Source: CAZVIK01 sp964627045 (GTDB lineage Bacteria; Acidobacteriota; Terriglobia; Bryobacterales; Bryobacteraceae). From it: DNA of 11,586 bases. The translations under genes were made by a program, and so were the position numbers. How positions within the stretch are numbered: position 1 is the stretch's first letter; each line of letters starts with the position of its first letter. The stretch covers positions 1-11,586 of the forward strand of contig CAZVIK010000125.1 of assembly GCA_964627045.1 (NCBI GenBank). The letters run 5' to 3'. The notes beneath the pieces are model-generated. The model worked only from the letters and a program-made list of their open reading frames with translations, ran no database searches and was not told where the DNA came from. Of this stretch, positions 11,117 through 11,586 are shown piece after piece.

Positions 11117-11521
11117 GTGGTGTCGAAAAGAGAGGTGGCGGCTTGGGTATTGCCCCTGCGAGGCGGCGAGTGGCCTGAAGGCATTGCCCAAGCCGTGCGA
11201 GGCGACTGGGCAGCGATTCGTTGTGCAGGGTTGTCGCTGGTCGCGGAGTCGGCTTCGCAGTGCCCGGCGTTCAGATTCCTCACCAGTGCGGGCATCAGGG
11301 AGGGTCTGTCCATTGACATGCCACTCGTCGGGAATGGGTATATGGCAGCGACGCACCATCGCATCGGTATCGCGGGCGCAAGGTCAGACCTACCGGGACC
11401 TGACGTTCACGAGACCAGATACCACCGAGAGAAGCGCACGCTGAATCCTGGTGAGCGGTTCCTAATCACCACCCTTAAGACATCTACTGATAGTCGCACT
11501 CTTCGTAAGCGTCTCCGGTAA
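11117..11521 (+). CDS. Doubtful hypothetical ORF
   Basis: An open frame runs to TAA at 11519-11521, with possible GTG starts at 11117 and 11120 and a TTG at 11099. None has a recognisable ribosome binding site. The product of about 134 residues shows no recognised motif; the third-position bias looks coding-like in the first two thirds and fades near the end. It could be a small accessory gene, a degraded gene, or chance. Listed only because nothing better explains this stretch. Confidence 0.22.
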   Translation: MVSKREVAAWVLPLRGGEWPEGIAQAVRGDWAAIRCAGLSLVAESASQCPAFRFLTSAGIREGLSIDMPLVGNGYMAATHHRIGIAGARSDLPGPDVHETRYHREKRTLNPGERFLITTLKTSTDSRTLRKRLR

Positions 11522-11530
11522 GAACCAATG

Positions 11531-11542
11531 CGGAGATCTCCG
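11531..11542. promoter_or_regulatory. 12-bp perfect palindrome, possible operator
   Basis: CGGAGATCTCCG is a perfect palindrome in non-coding DNA just after the doubtful ORF. It could be an operator for a gene that starts beyond the window edge. There is no nearby second copy, so support is limited to symmetry. Confidence 0.25.
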
Positions 11543-11586
11543 GTCTCGACGCCCGTAGTGCCTCGATAGGAACAACATACCGGGTC

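Larger units (their letters stand above)
10997..11586. other. 590-bp region with no convincing gene
   Basis: Beyond the last well-supported gene I see no strong coding sequence, tRNA or intrinsic terminator. The region contains the 11-bp-spaced repeats at 11010-11042, a weak ORF at 11117-11521, a TTGACT at 11083-11088 without a well-placed -10, and the 12-bp palindrome at 11531-11542. It may be the end of the T4SS operon and a regulatory or origin region. Confidence 0.5.

Noticed and set aside
10891..11364. Minus-strand open frames over the 3' end of the window
   Set aside because: Low-complexity Arg/Ser/Pro-rich products with no ribosome binding site, partly overlapping the well-supported winged-helix gene.
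1..11586. CRISPR array, tRNA, rRNA, insertion sequence or transposase
   Set aside because: I found no regular spaced repeats of CRISPR type, no cloverleaf with conserved T-arm, and no transposase-like protein.

Overview
The window is GC-rich bacterial DNA with co-directional (+ strand) genes that overlap or abut. It lies inside a conjugative or type IV secretion (T4SS) locus on an integrated element or plasmid. Protein style and gene content (TrbJ/VirB5-, TrbL/VirB6-, TrbF/VirB8- and TrbG/VirB9-like proteins, a TraD/VirD4-like coupling protein, a replication-relaxation-like protein) suit a Gram-negative host. Acidobacteriota is my guess from style only, at low confidence.

Layout. (1) Positions 1-3138 hold T4SS structural genes: the 3' end of a VirB5/TrbJ-like gene, a complete tandem paralogue of it, a VirB6/TrbL-like polytopic membrane protein, and a VirB8/TrbF-like protein. 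The VirB6 frame stops at an amber codon and then stays open for 54 more codons up to the virB8 start. (2) Positions 3165-6545 hold an unusual block lying between virB8 and virB9, genes normally next to each other: a small basic protein of unknown function, about 300 nt of non-coding DNA that can form nine consecutive stem-loops (two of them near-copies of each other), and a large 884-residue protein, closed by a strong intrinsic terminator. (3) Positions 6571-10996 resume the T4SS: VirB9/TrbG-like, a small tail-anchored membrane protein, the coupling ATPase, a membrane/coiled-coil protein and a winged-helix plus nuclease-like protein, the last three joined by ATGA-type overlaps. (4) Positions 10997-11586 contain no convincing gene, but do hold three 11-bp-spaced repeats and a 12-bp palindrome.

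The main discovery is the 884-residue protein. It carries, in the right order, the signature motifs of the eukaryotic RNA-dependent RNA polymerase (QDE-1/RDR) branch of two-barrel (double-psi beta-barrel) RNA polymerases: a D-x-x-G-x-I / Q-x-R / K-G block, an S-x-x-K block, an R-x-P-x5-D block, the metal-binding D-x-D-x-D (D477, D479, D481), an I-G-R-I-T block and a D-x-x-K-x-G block. A stand-alone RDR-like polymerase inside a bacterial T4SS operon, preceded by a hairpin-rich non-coding leader, looks like an undescribed system. The leader could be an RNA template, primer, promoter or autoregulatory element for it, by loose analogy with retrons and other polymerase-plus-ncRNA pairs; that link is inference.

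VirB4, VirB10, VirB11 and a canonical relaxase are not in the window and presumably lie outside it.
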